Source of the DNA: Pegea sp. RAD2-039
Lineage: Eukaryota > Chordata > Thaliacea > Salpida > Salpidae
NCBI GenBank assembly: GCA_034620365.1
Contig: JAQGEQ010000300.1
Span: 92,281 to 156,280 of the forward strand
Length of the DNA: 64,000 nucleotides
Direction of reading: 5' to 3'
The notes under the pieces: model-generated
The model's input: the letters and a program-made list of their open reading frames with translations, nothing else
The model's database searches: none
What the model was told of the DNA's origin: nothing
Part shown: positions 46,183-57,826 of the stretch, piece after piece
How the letters are laid out: the number at the start of each line of letters is the position of its first letter
How positions within the stretch are numbered: position 1 is the stretch's first letter
Translations under genes and position numbers: made by a program

Positions 46183-46980
46183 TTTATTTTGGCAACTTTA
46201 ATAATAATTAATATATTAAATGTTTGATAATGTCCTAAATTACCTGGTTAGTGACTGGCAAGTGAGTTTTTTTATAAACAAAAGTTTAATAACTTAAATA
46301 AGTTGGAATAAGTTGTACATCTAAACCTCTTGGCTGGTACATTCATTCAAATTGTTATCAACAAAATAATTAGAAAATGAGATGAAATAGGTCGGAATTC
46401 TGTTTGTAATTAATACATATTTTCATCCACCAATCAAATAAGTTAGTATGGAAGCAAACAATAGATCAATTACAACTTAACTTACCTTTTACAGCAGTTC
46501 ATACGTTTTAATTCTTCAACAAACTCAAAAATCGTGGAAGGTTATAATGAAGATACAAAACGACATCTAAATCTCTTGTTTTGTTTTACTGAGTCAACAT
46601 GTTTTAGTTTTACAACAATAACCTTTCTTCTTCTGGCGTACTTTGCATTTTTATATAATTTCTGGAATTAATCATCAATATTTTAATTAAACTTCCTTTG
46701 AAATAAATTTATTTATTTTTAGAGTTTTTTTTAAGCTGAGTAGCATCAACTATAGAAAAACTTGTCTTTACAAATCAACTTTGCTAGCAGCACGCAACTA
46801 ATTACCTACTTTGATAGAATGGTGGACGCTTGTTTAGAAAACGTAATCTTAGATGTTTAATAATATAAACTATCAAACTTTTACCAAATTGTTGCTGTTT
46901 GTATTTACTTACTAGTATTTATAACTTTGAAAATCTAACAGTTATTAATAAAATTATCAGCAACCGTTTTTAACTCATAT
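46183..46980. other. upstream region of micro-exon gene copy 2
   Basis: Reverse complement of 24,081-24,876. No gene. Confidence 0.5.
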
Positions 46981-47881
46981 AGATGCTTCACTGTGGGTGA
47001 CCGGTTTATGCTAATTTATTTATACTAAAATTATTTCAAGAGAGCCTAGAGACTGATTATGAAAAGTTTAAGAACCAGCGACCTTAAAATTAGAGGCAAG
47101 CTCTTCAACTAACTGTTTGTAAATACATTATCAGTTTTGTTTTTACTAATTATGATTATGAGAGAATTGTTGTACTTCACTTTAGGTTATTTAATCAAAA
47201 ATTTTTACAAAAATGTTTTTGAGTTTTGGTTAATGAGTTGTTTAAAATGATTTTATAAAATTGATTTCATTGAAAGATAAATAAATATTCAATTAATCAA
47301 GATAACTAATTTTTTAATGTTAATAACGAGCTAACTGGAATTATTTTGACAACAATACTAGTATTTATGACGTAATAACCAATTTTTCATAACTCACTTG
47401 TAAAAAAGTTTTTCTTTTAATTGTCTACTTTATTGAGGTTTGTACATCGCTCTTTTAAAACTTAATTAAATTAAAATAAATAAGTAAATCTTTTAAAGTT
47501 TCAAATTATATTTGAGAATTATGAAATATTCTTGATTAAATTATTAATTTAGATAGTTACTGAATAACTTAATATCGATTTATACTTTATATTATAATTT
47601 AAATGGAAATTATGCAATTACTCTATTTAATTTTAATATTTGGTTCAGCTATTTTGAAATCGCAAACAAAACTATTAGTTATCTCAAATTGTTTCTTTGA
47701 ATACTTTCAAATGTTAATAAGCAGTTTTAGTTTGCTGTTATTTTAAAATCGGCAAAAATATTAAAATACATTAAATAGCTTTTATCGTTAAAACTAACTA
47801 AGTTAATTTTAAAACTTTATAATTAAAAAGTAGTTGTCAAAATCAATTTTATGTCTTGCTATTTACAAATATCTTTTCATC
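46981..47881 (+). promoter_or_regulatory. promoter, 5' UTR exon and intron of micro-exon gene copy 2
   Basis: AT-rich TATACTAAAAT near 47,025, a non-coding exon ending at 47,095 with donor GCAAGC (GT to GC relative to copies 1 and 3), and acceptor TTTTCATCAG ending at 47,882. GC donors are spliced less efficiently, so this copy may be weaker. Confidence 0.45.
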
Positions 47882-47905
47882 AGATAGAATTATTTATTTT
47901 TCGAG

Positions 47906-50900
47906 ATGAATAAGCGACTAGACTTACTTGGTAAGTATTTTTCAATCTAACATTTTCTTTTTTAACCTTGTAATAAATTACAAGTAACATTAACACTTTG
48001 TAGTTCATGAGTAAATATTATTATTTTGATTTCAGATCATACTATGGAAGTTCACTTATATGAAGTGAATCACCTACATTTAAACGAAATATATTTCCAA
48101 CTGGTAAGTAAATAAACTTGTCAACTTTATTAATATCACTTTTAAATAACTATTGTAAACTAGATAACAAGCTTGCTTTGTTTAAATTAACTAATTTTTT
48201 ATTGTTTTCAGCCAAAATTAGTATTATTTGAAATATCAATGTTCGGTAAGTTTACTTTTAGTTTTAAATGAATATATTTTAAATTAAATGTCTTAATGCA
48301 ACTGATAATCAGTTTTTAAAACTAAATTTTTTGTTTTAAGGTAAATTTAAAGAAAAAGAATGTTCAGGTTAGAGAATTAATTGATTCTAACTTCTTACAT
48401 TAACATATAAAATATTTTAGAATTTTTTGAACGAAATATCTTTAACCTGCAACAATGGAAATGTTTGTTGGTAAATTGATTTATTTTAAATATCAATTGA
48501 TTATTCCGTTAAAAACTGTTTTTAAAATTCTAAATATTAATTATTTAAGTTCATTTAGTTGTTTAACTCAATAAATCTTTGAATAATTACTTTATATAAT
48601 TTAGGGATTCTGTTAATATGCAAAATTAATTTATGAATTTATTTTTAGTTGGAATATATGAAGCACTTAAGTAAGTGTAGCAGACAAAATTTTTGTTGTT
48701 TTTCGGAATTATTGAATTTAAGCTGATTTTTTAAACTTGTTACTTTATGATTATAATTGTGTTTATGTTGTCAATTAAATTGTAGAATTTTAAATCTAAA
48801 TACAAAATTGAAATTATTTTCAGCTGTTAATTCAGTTGTTGTTGGAGAAATTGTTGAAAATGATATTGACTGCAATACAGTGAGTTAATTCAACATTTTC
48901 TTTACTGATAACACTTGCCTGTCTCTTGTAGTAGTTTTATGACTGAATTGTAAATAGACTTTTAGCATTTTAACAGAAATTATTTGATTTATCTTTAGTT
49001 ATACTTAAATGTAAATTAATAATTGATAACAGTTGACTGAATAAGTTATTACAGTTTTTGTTTAACTCAATTTCTTATAGAAAACCTCATCAGTTGTTGA
49101 AGTTATTAAAGAAGAAAATGAAATTGTAAAGATTTACCTTTGATATAAATTATATAAAATATATCAAAACTTTTAAAGATATTTATTTAATTTTTATATA
49201 TATTAAAAAAGGATAATTTTTAACAATTAGTCTTTAATAAAACAATAATGGTTATACTAAATTTAAATCAGTTTAACATCAAATATTTATCAAAGTTTCG
49301 ATACTTTTACAACAAAATAATTAAAGTAGAAGTAAAAAATCTAAACATAAAAATATCTTTCAGTTGTCTGATTCGGAAGATGATGATGATGATTCGATAG
49401 CTTCCAGCGTGAGTTTCTATTTCTTCTAATTTCAGTCTGTTCTTGATTCTAATTTAAAATTATTTTATTTAAGGTTATTGAGGCAGTTTTAGAATTGGCC
49501 AAAATAAACGAGAATAAAAAAGGTTTAAAGGTGAGATTAGATTTTTAAAACTTAATTATAAATAAATATAATATAAACTTTCATTTAAATCATTTATTTG
49601 TAACAGGACAATATAGAAGATGATACAAGTGAGACGTCTTCACTTACATCAGTATCTTCGATGGTAAGACTATTACCAAGATATCATTTGTTTGTTAAAT
49701 TGATTTTAATAATTGATGTGAAACAAAATATTACTTCTTTTTGCTGCTTCACTTGCATTTGTCTAATTTGAGTATCGTTCGCTTTTATTGTATAAAATAA
49801 TAATAATATGAGTTTTTCTAAGATCAAAATATTATAACAATTATACAGAGACACAAAATAAAAAATTCAAATAAAATATTTCAAACACATAAAAATATAT
49901 TTCTTTCTGCTAGTATGTGTTAAGGAATAAATATTTTAAGTTTAGTTTACTTTAAATTAAGATTGAATGTCAGTTTTTTGATTTAAATAATTAGCCATTT
50001 TGTTTATTAAGTTTAATAGATACTTTTTTAGTTATAATTTTATTCCAAGTTATAATTATTAAATTAAATAATTGATAATCTTGTAAAAATATCAAATAAT
50101 TTGTTTCATTTTTGCTACTTTCAAAACATAAAAGATAAAATTGTGATTTTTAGGAAACCGATAGCGGAGAAACCAGCAATAATTTGGTGGATCCAGTTTT
50201 GGTAAATATTATTTTGATATAAACCTGAATTCTTTTGTTTTTAGATATAATTTTGCCTTCTTATAATTTATTTAAAATATTTATTTATGATTTTAGATTG
50301 AAAATGATGAAATAAAAAGTGAAGTCACTTCGATATTTTCAGAACCTGATACAGTAAGTGAAAAATGATTATTTCTATTTCTTCTTCTATCTAAAAACAA
50401 ATTTATTTTGAATTTAAATGTTAAGAGTGGTATAAATATAGTTATTAAAGATCTAAATACCAGCTACTGATGTAATTATTAAATGAAATTTTGTAGGATA
50501 CAGAAGATAATTGGATTGAAACTGGTTTGATTTCTTTCAGACAAAGAGTAAACCATTTTAATTTCTTTTCAAGAACTTACTAAATTGTCATATTTATACA
50601 TTAGAAGATAAAATATTTTATTCATTTAAAAGATTTGAAATAAGTTTTTCAGATTTAAAACTTTTAGATTTAACTTCGATTTTTACTTAACTTATTAAAA
50701 CAAACTTTCATTTGTATCAAATTTTTGGCGTAAAAGAAAACATAATTTAAAAGTTTAAACTTATATTTATTAGGAAACCGATAGCGGAGAAACCAGCAAT
50801 AATTTGGTGAATCCAGTTTTGGTAAATATTAATTTGATATAAACCTAATTTCTTTTGTTTTTATGAATTATTTAAATTAAATACAAAATAGTTTTTTTCA

Positions 50901-52145
50901 ATTAAAATATTTGAAATAATTTTTACTGATCTAAATTTTTTATTTAACTTCAATTTGTTGTTAAATTAATCGAACTAATTCTCATTTTTAGTAAAATTTT
51001 TGAATTTTAAAAGAAAATATTATTTAATAATTTAATGTTTGTAATTCTGCTGTTTTTATTCTAGTGTTTGCAAAAAATAATAATTATTATTTAAATTTTT
51101 CAGAAGCAAAGCGTAGATGATAATAAAAATATTCAAAATGTTGAAAGCAAACCAGTTAGTTGTGATTTAATGTTGATATTATATTACTTTTACTTGATAA
51201 GTTTTAATCTGATTTAATTATTAATTCTATTTAATATTTCAGTAAGAAAATTAAACTAATAAAATTATTGTCACTACTTTAGACAACTTTTACAAAGTAT
51301 GTCTTCGAAATGAAATTATTATTTTTGTTTTCACCTTCATATAAATCTTAATCAGTTTTATTCAGGTTCAAAATATCCCAGATGAAAAACCTAAGAATAT
51401 AAATGTTGAAAGCAGACTGGTAAGTTTTGTCATTTAATTTATGATTATAATTTAGATATAAAATTGATTGAAATTATTGTTAATAAGTTAATATTTATAT
51501 TCAAATTTGATGCTTCTCAAATTAAGTAGTAAATTGTTCAATGCAGGCCAACGTAGTTAACACAATCAAGAAAGATGCCATCAAAAAATTATCTGTAAGT
51601 GAAGACTAATACATGATGTTAAAAATAAATTAAAATATTTAATAATAACACTATACAATAAAACTTGATACTAATACATGATGTTAAATATAAATTAAAA
51701 TATTTAATAATAACACTATACAATAAAACTTGATACTAATACATGATGTTAAATATAAATTAAAGAAAATTAATGTAGTTAATTTTTATACAAAAAGTTT
51801 TGATTTCTCTGAATTTCATTTTTCTAAATTAACAATATTTGCTTTTCTAACATGAAATAAGTCAAATAATAAATTTAATGAATTATTTTGCAGAAAAAGA
51901 AGAGACTTAGAAACTTTCTGATTCGAGTTTTTACTTTTGGTTGCGTAAGAAAATGTAAATTAAAAATTGATATTTTATATGATTTACTTATTTTAAAATT
52001 ATATTAATTTGGAAGCCTTATATTTGTGAAATTTATTTTAGCAATTTAAAAAACAATTTAAAACATTTTATAAAATTTCTTTTAATCTTAACTGAAAATA
52101 AAACTTCTGTTTATTTATTCAATTTTTCATTTTCAGAAGCTGTAG
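47906..52145 (+). CDS. micro-exon gene, copy 2 (inverted-repeat arm 2)
   Basis: Exons (read by eye, all GT-AG): 47906-47930, 48036-48103, 48212-48245, 48341-48367, 48421-48470, 48649-48670, 48824-48879, 49081-49125, 49364-49408, 49474-49530, 49607-49663, 50154-50201, 50297-50353, 50497-50547, 50774-50821, 51104-51154, 51366-51419, 51547-51594, 51894-51944, 52137-52145. They total 903 nt, a 300-residue protein without internal stop. Exons 8-19 are 45-57 bp and all phase 0, so any can be skipped or combined. N-terminal part aromatic and hydrophobic with short conserved exons; middle acidic and Ser/Thr-rich (LSDSEDDDDDS, ETDSGETSNN twice, DTEDNWIETG); end basic (KKKRLRNFLIRVFTFGCKL). The structure resembles flatworm micro-exon genes (MEGs), but exons are somewhat longer and there is no obvious signal peptide. 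Function unknown. Confidence 0.65.
51600..51775. repeat. 65-bp tandem repeat, inverted-arm copy
   Basis: Three ACATGATGTT blocks in the intron between exons 18 and 19. Confidence 0.75.
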
Positions 52146-54262
52146 TTGAATGATGGAACTGAATTGGAAACATTTTTTTTAGATCTGCTGATAAACAAAT
52201 AAACAAACTTCTTGTATTTTGAGAAGTGCTGCCGAGTTAATTGTTGTTTGTAAATGGATTTCTCGTTTACAAATAAATGTTACAAATTGTTTGTAAAATG
52301 TTTATCAATTGTTTAATTTTTGTAAACAAATCAAATCTTTTATATTTAAACTAGTAGTAAAAATGAAGTATTAACGATAAAGTAAAGGAGTAAATTCTGT
52401 AAATGAAATATTAATTCCTAAATGGTTGTTACTTGCAAATGTAAAAAAATTTTATTTTTATCCATTAGAACAAGATAAATTTTATAATTATAAAATATTT
52501 AGAATTAAGCAAGTCAAATATTATTATTGTTTTCTTTGAAGGAGATGAACTTTTATACTTGTAAGTAAAATTATTTTTTTATTTAAGTTTTTATTTATAC
52601 CTTGTTTAAATAGAAACAAATTCGTTTTTCTCTTAGACCGATTTGTAACTAATTTAAGAAAATAATACGAATTAAGTGAGCGTCGACCACAGAAAATTCT
52701 AGAAATGAAAATTCTACTACCTACTTCAATATCAAAGTGAAAGTTATTTTCAGCAAGTAACTTTAACAACTAATTAAATTATAAATAATTAAGTCTATTC
52801 TTATCTCGATTTTTTTATTATTTACAAAAAAAAATCTATTTAAATAAAAATACTAAAAAAAATATATATAGAATAAAATTAAATGAATCAGTTAATATTT
52901 CAACTAATACTTTAAACAATTTTTAATAAGAACTTCATCGTGGTATTATTTTGAGTTTTATCCAAACTTCAAGTTATTGGCCAATAAACCAATAAAAGTT
53001 TTACCAATAAATTCGTTTCTTTAAATCGTGCTTTTAATCATGATTTGATGATTAAATTAGCAAATGATGATTTTACTATTTTTGTATAACTTTTAAGGCT
53101 TTCAATGAAATTTATAAAATTAATTTGATATTGTTAAACTGGCAATATATACTTCAAAAAAATTTACGTTTTGTTTTAATTGATGAACTAATTTATAATA
53201 AAGTTTTAGATAGCTTAGATGCTAACTTATAGTATTAAAATTAAATTTGATATAAATAAAAAAATTTTAAAGTTTTTTTTAAAGAAATAAATCTGTTGAA
53301 GAAAAGTTAAAATAATTTTTTCATAAATTTTTTTTGATTGTTTATAGTGTTTCTGATTGCCTTTTTCAATTATTGTAGACGTAATTTACTTCTTGCAATA
53401 TAAATTGTTTTAATTTTGTTTAGTTTCCTAAAAGTGGATACTGAAGTATAGGAAGAACGTTCTACACATTTTAAAATGAAATTAAAAAAAACTTTCTAAT
53501 TTTTGTTGTAAAGTTTTTCTTCTATAATTTTTATTTTTAAGTTATTGAAATTATTAATTTTAACTGGTATCTAAATTTTCTAATTTCTAAGAATTCTATT
53601 TATGTAAATATTTTCTTTTTGTTGTTGTTTTTGTGAATATTTCTAAAAATCACAAATTTGTGACAAATTTTGTTTTTTCTAAATATTTATTTTAATTGTT
53701 ATTTTCTGTTGACTTGTCAGCTTTTTAAAACAGTTTTTCTCAAAATTATTTACTTTTTTGTGATTTAATCTAATTTATTAAAATATATTTTAGACAAAAA
53801 GCTATAATTTATATATATTTAGAAAATTGTTGATTATATAAAGAATATTTTTCAAATATAGATGATTTCAGTAAAATATTTATACTTTGTTGTTTATATA
53901 AATTATATATGTTAGTGAATATTGACTTATATTTATTAAATTATTTTTAAAACTATTTAATAATAATTTTATTAAATATAAAACATTTCAATTTATCAAT
54001 ATTTTGATTAATAAAATAGTTTTTATTATAAAGATTATTTTACTTTAATATAAGAAATATTATTACTTTGTTGTTTTTAATAATAATATTTGTTGGTTTA
54101 TTTTGTTATTCAAATTATTATTGAAGTTATTATTGTTTTTTCTTGTTATTAAGCTCTTATTTGTGTTTATTTTGTTTCTGTTCTATTTTAAGTGGATTTG
54201 AGGTTATCCAGTTTATTATTTAAGATTTATATTTCATATTTTTAATGAAATTTCTTTTTTAG
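52146..54262. other. intergenic, end of inverted repeat then single-copy
   Basis: Arm homology ends near 52,280. The rest is very AT-rich; a small minus ORF at 52,524-52,769 has no recognisable domain. Confidence 0.4.
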
Positions 54263-54308
54263 TTTGATAAAACTGGTTGTTATTTGAAAGTGCCAACAAC
54301 TGCTTACA

Positions 54309-55502
54309 ATGGGTTTGTATTAAAACTTAATTTTCTATCATAGATAAAAAATTATAAATTTCAGAGAATACTGAAGTTGAACAACAAAATGAAACTTTAT
54401 TTCCAAAATACTCAGCAGAAGAAACTGAAAAACAGATTAATGAAGAATATCAAACTGAATTGGAAAAGGTCTCCATTTTTCTATCATGAAATCTTTTAAC
54501 TTCTATTTGATTTAGATTGAAGAGGAAATAATAACTCTTAAACAAGTTCTTACTGCCAAGGAGCAAAGAGCATCAGAACTCCGCAAATTGCTTGGAATAA
54601 ACACTTTGACTCAACTAAAAGCTGAATTAAATAAAGTTCATTCATCACAAGCGTCAGTTTTCTATTTTCTTTGATATTTAAATTTTTTAATAATTTTTTT
54701 TAGTTTTCAGAAAACATCTGAAACTTTGAAATCAGCTAGACAAGCTACTGCCAGTGTATTTACCTCATTTGGTAATTCAATGTCCAATAAATTCTCTGAG
54801 ATGAAGTAAAGTTTTTACATTTCTCTTTTTTAAATTCAAATTAAAGTTTTGAAATTGAAGAAAATTGTTTTTATAATTCAATATTTTTGTTTTCCAAAAA
54901 GTTACTTTCATGAATATTTAATTAGATTCTTCACTAAGCTTATCATAAAACTGTTATCAGTTATTAAAATAGAAAAAGTTTTTCTTAAAGTTATACATCA
55001 ACTTGTATCTAGTCAAGTTTTTAATTAAATATAATTTATTTAACTAATTAACAAACCAGTAAAAGTTAATAGATTTATTCTAATTGTAGAAATTCGAACA
55101 CTTTTAAAAGTTTTGAAGAGAAAGTTGAAGGCATGGGTTCTACAATAATGGTTAGTTGATGCTGTTGTTCTACTTCAATAAACTTGTTTGAAAATGATAC
55201 TTGAAAAAAAATGATTATTGATTTTCATAGAAACTGTTTTCCACTAATATTGATTTAAAACATTTATCTACAAAATCTTTTACAAAAACGTCAAAAAGTT
55301 TTTCGTCAAAATTAATCAATCTTTTTACTTCAAAGTATTAAAATCAATCTCTAAAAATTATCAGGCTAAAGTTCAAGGAGTTAGAGAAGATGAAGAAGAA
55401 GATGTAGCATCTAATACTACTTCTCATCAACCTGTTGTGGATCAACCTCAAAAAGTAGAAGGTGTCGAAGATTCTACTCAATCTAAAATAATAGGTTTAT
55501 AA
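54309..55502 (+). CDS. TPD52: tumour protein D52 family protein
   Basis: Six coding exons: 54309-54312, 54365-54468, 54516-54652, 54704-54805, 55090-55150, 55365-55502; 181 residues. The D52 hallmark coiled coil is in exon 3 (KIEEEIITLKQVLTAKE, then RKLLGINTLTQLKAELN). It is followed by AFQKTSETLKSARQATASV, SFGNSMSNKF and KNSNTFKSFEEKVEGM, all in family order; the tail is acidic and variable. D52 proteins are metazoan coiled-coil proteins that homo- and hetero-oligomerise and act in vesicle traffic and lipid-droplet biology. The start is a split ATGG|GTTTGT; the donor is weak, but an in-frame TGA lies just upstream and an acceptor at 54,262 suggests a further 5' UTR exon or trans-splice site. 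Confidence 0.88.
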
Positions 55503-56256
55503 ACATGGTGGTAGTAAGAAACCAATCCAACTCTTTGTAACCAATACACAAGTTCCATTTAATTTGTTGCTTTTTCTTGTATCTTATGTAAAAAATCTTT
55601 TTCTGACATTTGCTTCTAGACAAATCTTGGCTTTATTTCAGATTATCTGAACTTATTCTTCTTTTTCTCTCATCATCTCTGACACGTGGTTTGGTTGTAA
55701 CAATAAATTAACAAGAAAAATATATAGTTTTTTCAGAAATTCATAAGACACCGAAGATGTTAGTTACAAAATTTTCTTTTTCTACTTTTTTAGTTTATGT
55801 TAAAAAACTTATCGATTCTGAACTATTCTAAAAGTAAAATAATTTATCGATTTTAAAAGATCAAGATTTTGAGATGTTTTATAAATATCTCTTAGATAAT
55901 GAAACTAAAAGTAGAAAAATCCATTAAACAATCTGTGTGTGAATCTCACAAAAAAGATGAAGTCACATTCAACTTTTTAATAAATTAGATTGTTTTAGAC
56001 TCACATAAAAATCATAATTTTCAACTAGTAGCAACTTCTTCTGTTTAATTAAATGTTAATCTCTACTCGTGGTTTTCTTATGCCAACATGATTAGTTTAT
56101 CTGATTATTAAGAACTTTTAGCCAACTTTTCAGAAGTTTTGCTACCAACTATTAAAAAATTGAAAAAGGAAACGTCTGAAAAACAATTCTTGGAAATTTG
56201 AAAATAACTTTTTTGCAAATTTATTAAATAATTTTCACTGAAAGTTTAATTTTATA
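55503..56256. other. intergenic between convergent TPD52 and MRPS34
   Basis: The two genes converge. No ORF or RNA gene seen. Confidence 0.5.
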
Positions 56257-57826
56257 TCAAATAAGTTCTCCATCTTGAAGACGCTGTCTGTATTTATCAA
56301 AAGGATTTCGATTAATAGTAATCTTCATCAACGGTTGTTCACCTCCTGATGAATTCTCCTTTAAAATTAAAACAAATAAAAACTCTGAATTGAATTTAAA
56401 CAAAACAAAACCTTCATCTTCTCAGATTTCATCATCTTTTCTAATAATGGTGGGAAGCGAACGTAGAGAGGTATTTCAAAATGTTCAAAATCTTCAGGTT
56501 TATAGTTTAAGAAATGATCTTCATCAATTTTAGGAATCAATCTCCAGAGTTGTTCATTTGCCTAAATCAACATCAATTTATAAAAGCACGTGACTTGAAA
56601 GACTTACTTCAGATATTTCTTGTTGAAAACCTGAACTGATTCCTTTTTCATGAAAGATACCGAACGCCACTCCACAATCTAAACTCTGTAAATATTTGAA
56701 GATATTATTGAAACTTTTCTATTTCAACATTAAGAGAATCCTCAAAATACCAAACTTTTCAACCGAACTAAATTTAGTAGACGTCTGCGCTTCTATTCAG
56801 AAAGCAGCGCACGCTGAACCACCTTCACACTATTGAACCTAAACAGTGTCTAGGTTCAATACAGCCCAGTGACCTAGACAGTGGCCTAGGGCAAAAACCT
56901 GGGACAGTGACCTAGGACAGTGGCCTGCGACAGTGGCCTGGGACAGTGACCTGAGAGAGTGGCCTAAGACAGTGACCTGTGACAGGGGCCTAGACAGTGA
57001 CCTGGGGTGGTGACCTGAGAGAGTGGCCTAAGACAGTGACCTGGGACAGGGGCCTAGACAGTGACCTGGGGTGGTGACCAGGGACAGTAACCTGAAACAG
57101 TGACCTGGGACAGCGACCTAGGACAGTGACCTGCGACAGTGGCCTGGGACAGTGACCTGAGAGAGTGACCTGCGACAGTGACCTGCGACAGCGACCTAGA
57201 CAGTGACCTGGGATAGTGACCTGGGACAGTGGCCTGGGACAGGAACAGTTAGGTCAACAAATTATAATTTTTCTGCTTTGAGCTTTTTCTTCTTTCAAAG
57301 CAACTTCAAGTTAAACCCAAAAGTTAGAAAGATGTTTCAACTCCTAGTTTAGTAGAAAATATAATTTAATTGAAATAAGAATTCTGAATTTGAAACTAAA
57401 TTAATAAAAGTAAAAATTGAAAACTTCATAAAAAGATTACTTCAACTGAATGATCAACATGAACTCCTGTAATCCTCCAAAAACTTGGGGCACCTTGAAA
57501 AGGGGGAGAATTATAAGATGCAAAAAGTCTTCCAATCCCCCAATTAGGGAGCTAAAAAAAAGAAGATTTATAAAAAGTCTTGGAAAAGTTGGAGTACTTG
57601 AGATAAGATAGTGAATAGCTTCTTTTCTGTTTGTTGTCTTTCAATCATACTTTTTGAAGGAAGTCTTAAAGATGATTTGAAGTTTGTATGAAGTGGTTCT
57701 AATGGATACTTTTTTTTGATATAATCCTAAAAGATTAAAATAGATATTTACCAACCATTTTGATAAGTTTTCAAATCTACTCACCAACAATTTCCTTTCA
57801 ACTGATGCAAATTTATGTTGAGACAT
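56257..57826 (-). CDS. MRPS34: mitochondrial ribosomal protein mS34
   Basis: Six exons on the minus strand: 57785-57826, 57598-57726, 57442-57551 (last base 57,441), 56608-56685, 56412-56561, 56257-56358; all junctions phase 0; 203 residues, near the usual length of about 200-220. Family features: LPNWGIGRLFASYNSPPF, then FWRITGVHVDHS, SLDCGVAFGIFHEKG, the EQLWRLIPKIDE segment, YVRFPPLLEKMM, and the end EQPLMKITINRNPFDKY. mS34 is an animal-type small mitoribosomal subunit protein and should be imported into mitochondria. The third intron (56,686-57,440) is about 755 bp against 58-249 bp for the others because it holds a 13-bp minisatellite. The last donor is GTTTTG. Confidence 0.9.
56860..57245. 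repeat. 13-bp minisatellite in MRPS34 intron
   Basis: About 30 degenerate units of GGGACAGTGACCT (variants CCTAGGACAGTGG, AGAGAGTGG). Same unit as 59,450-60,136. Confidence 0.85.

Noticed and set aside
9876-46190. CRISPR-like regularly spaced repeats
   Set aside because: The repeated short elements are tRNA genes and tandem satellites; eukaryotic context, no repeat-spacer structure.
57641-57826. 61-codon minus ORF as a separate gene
   Set aside because: It is exon 1 of MRPS34 read into its first intron.
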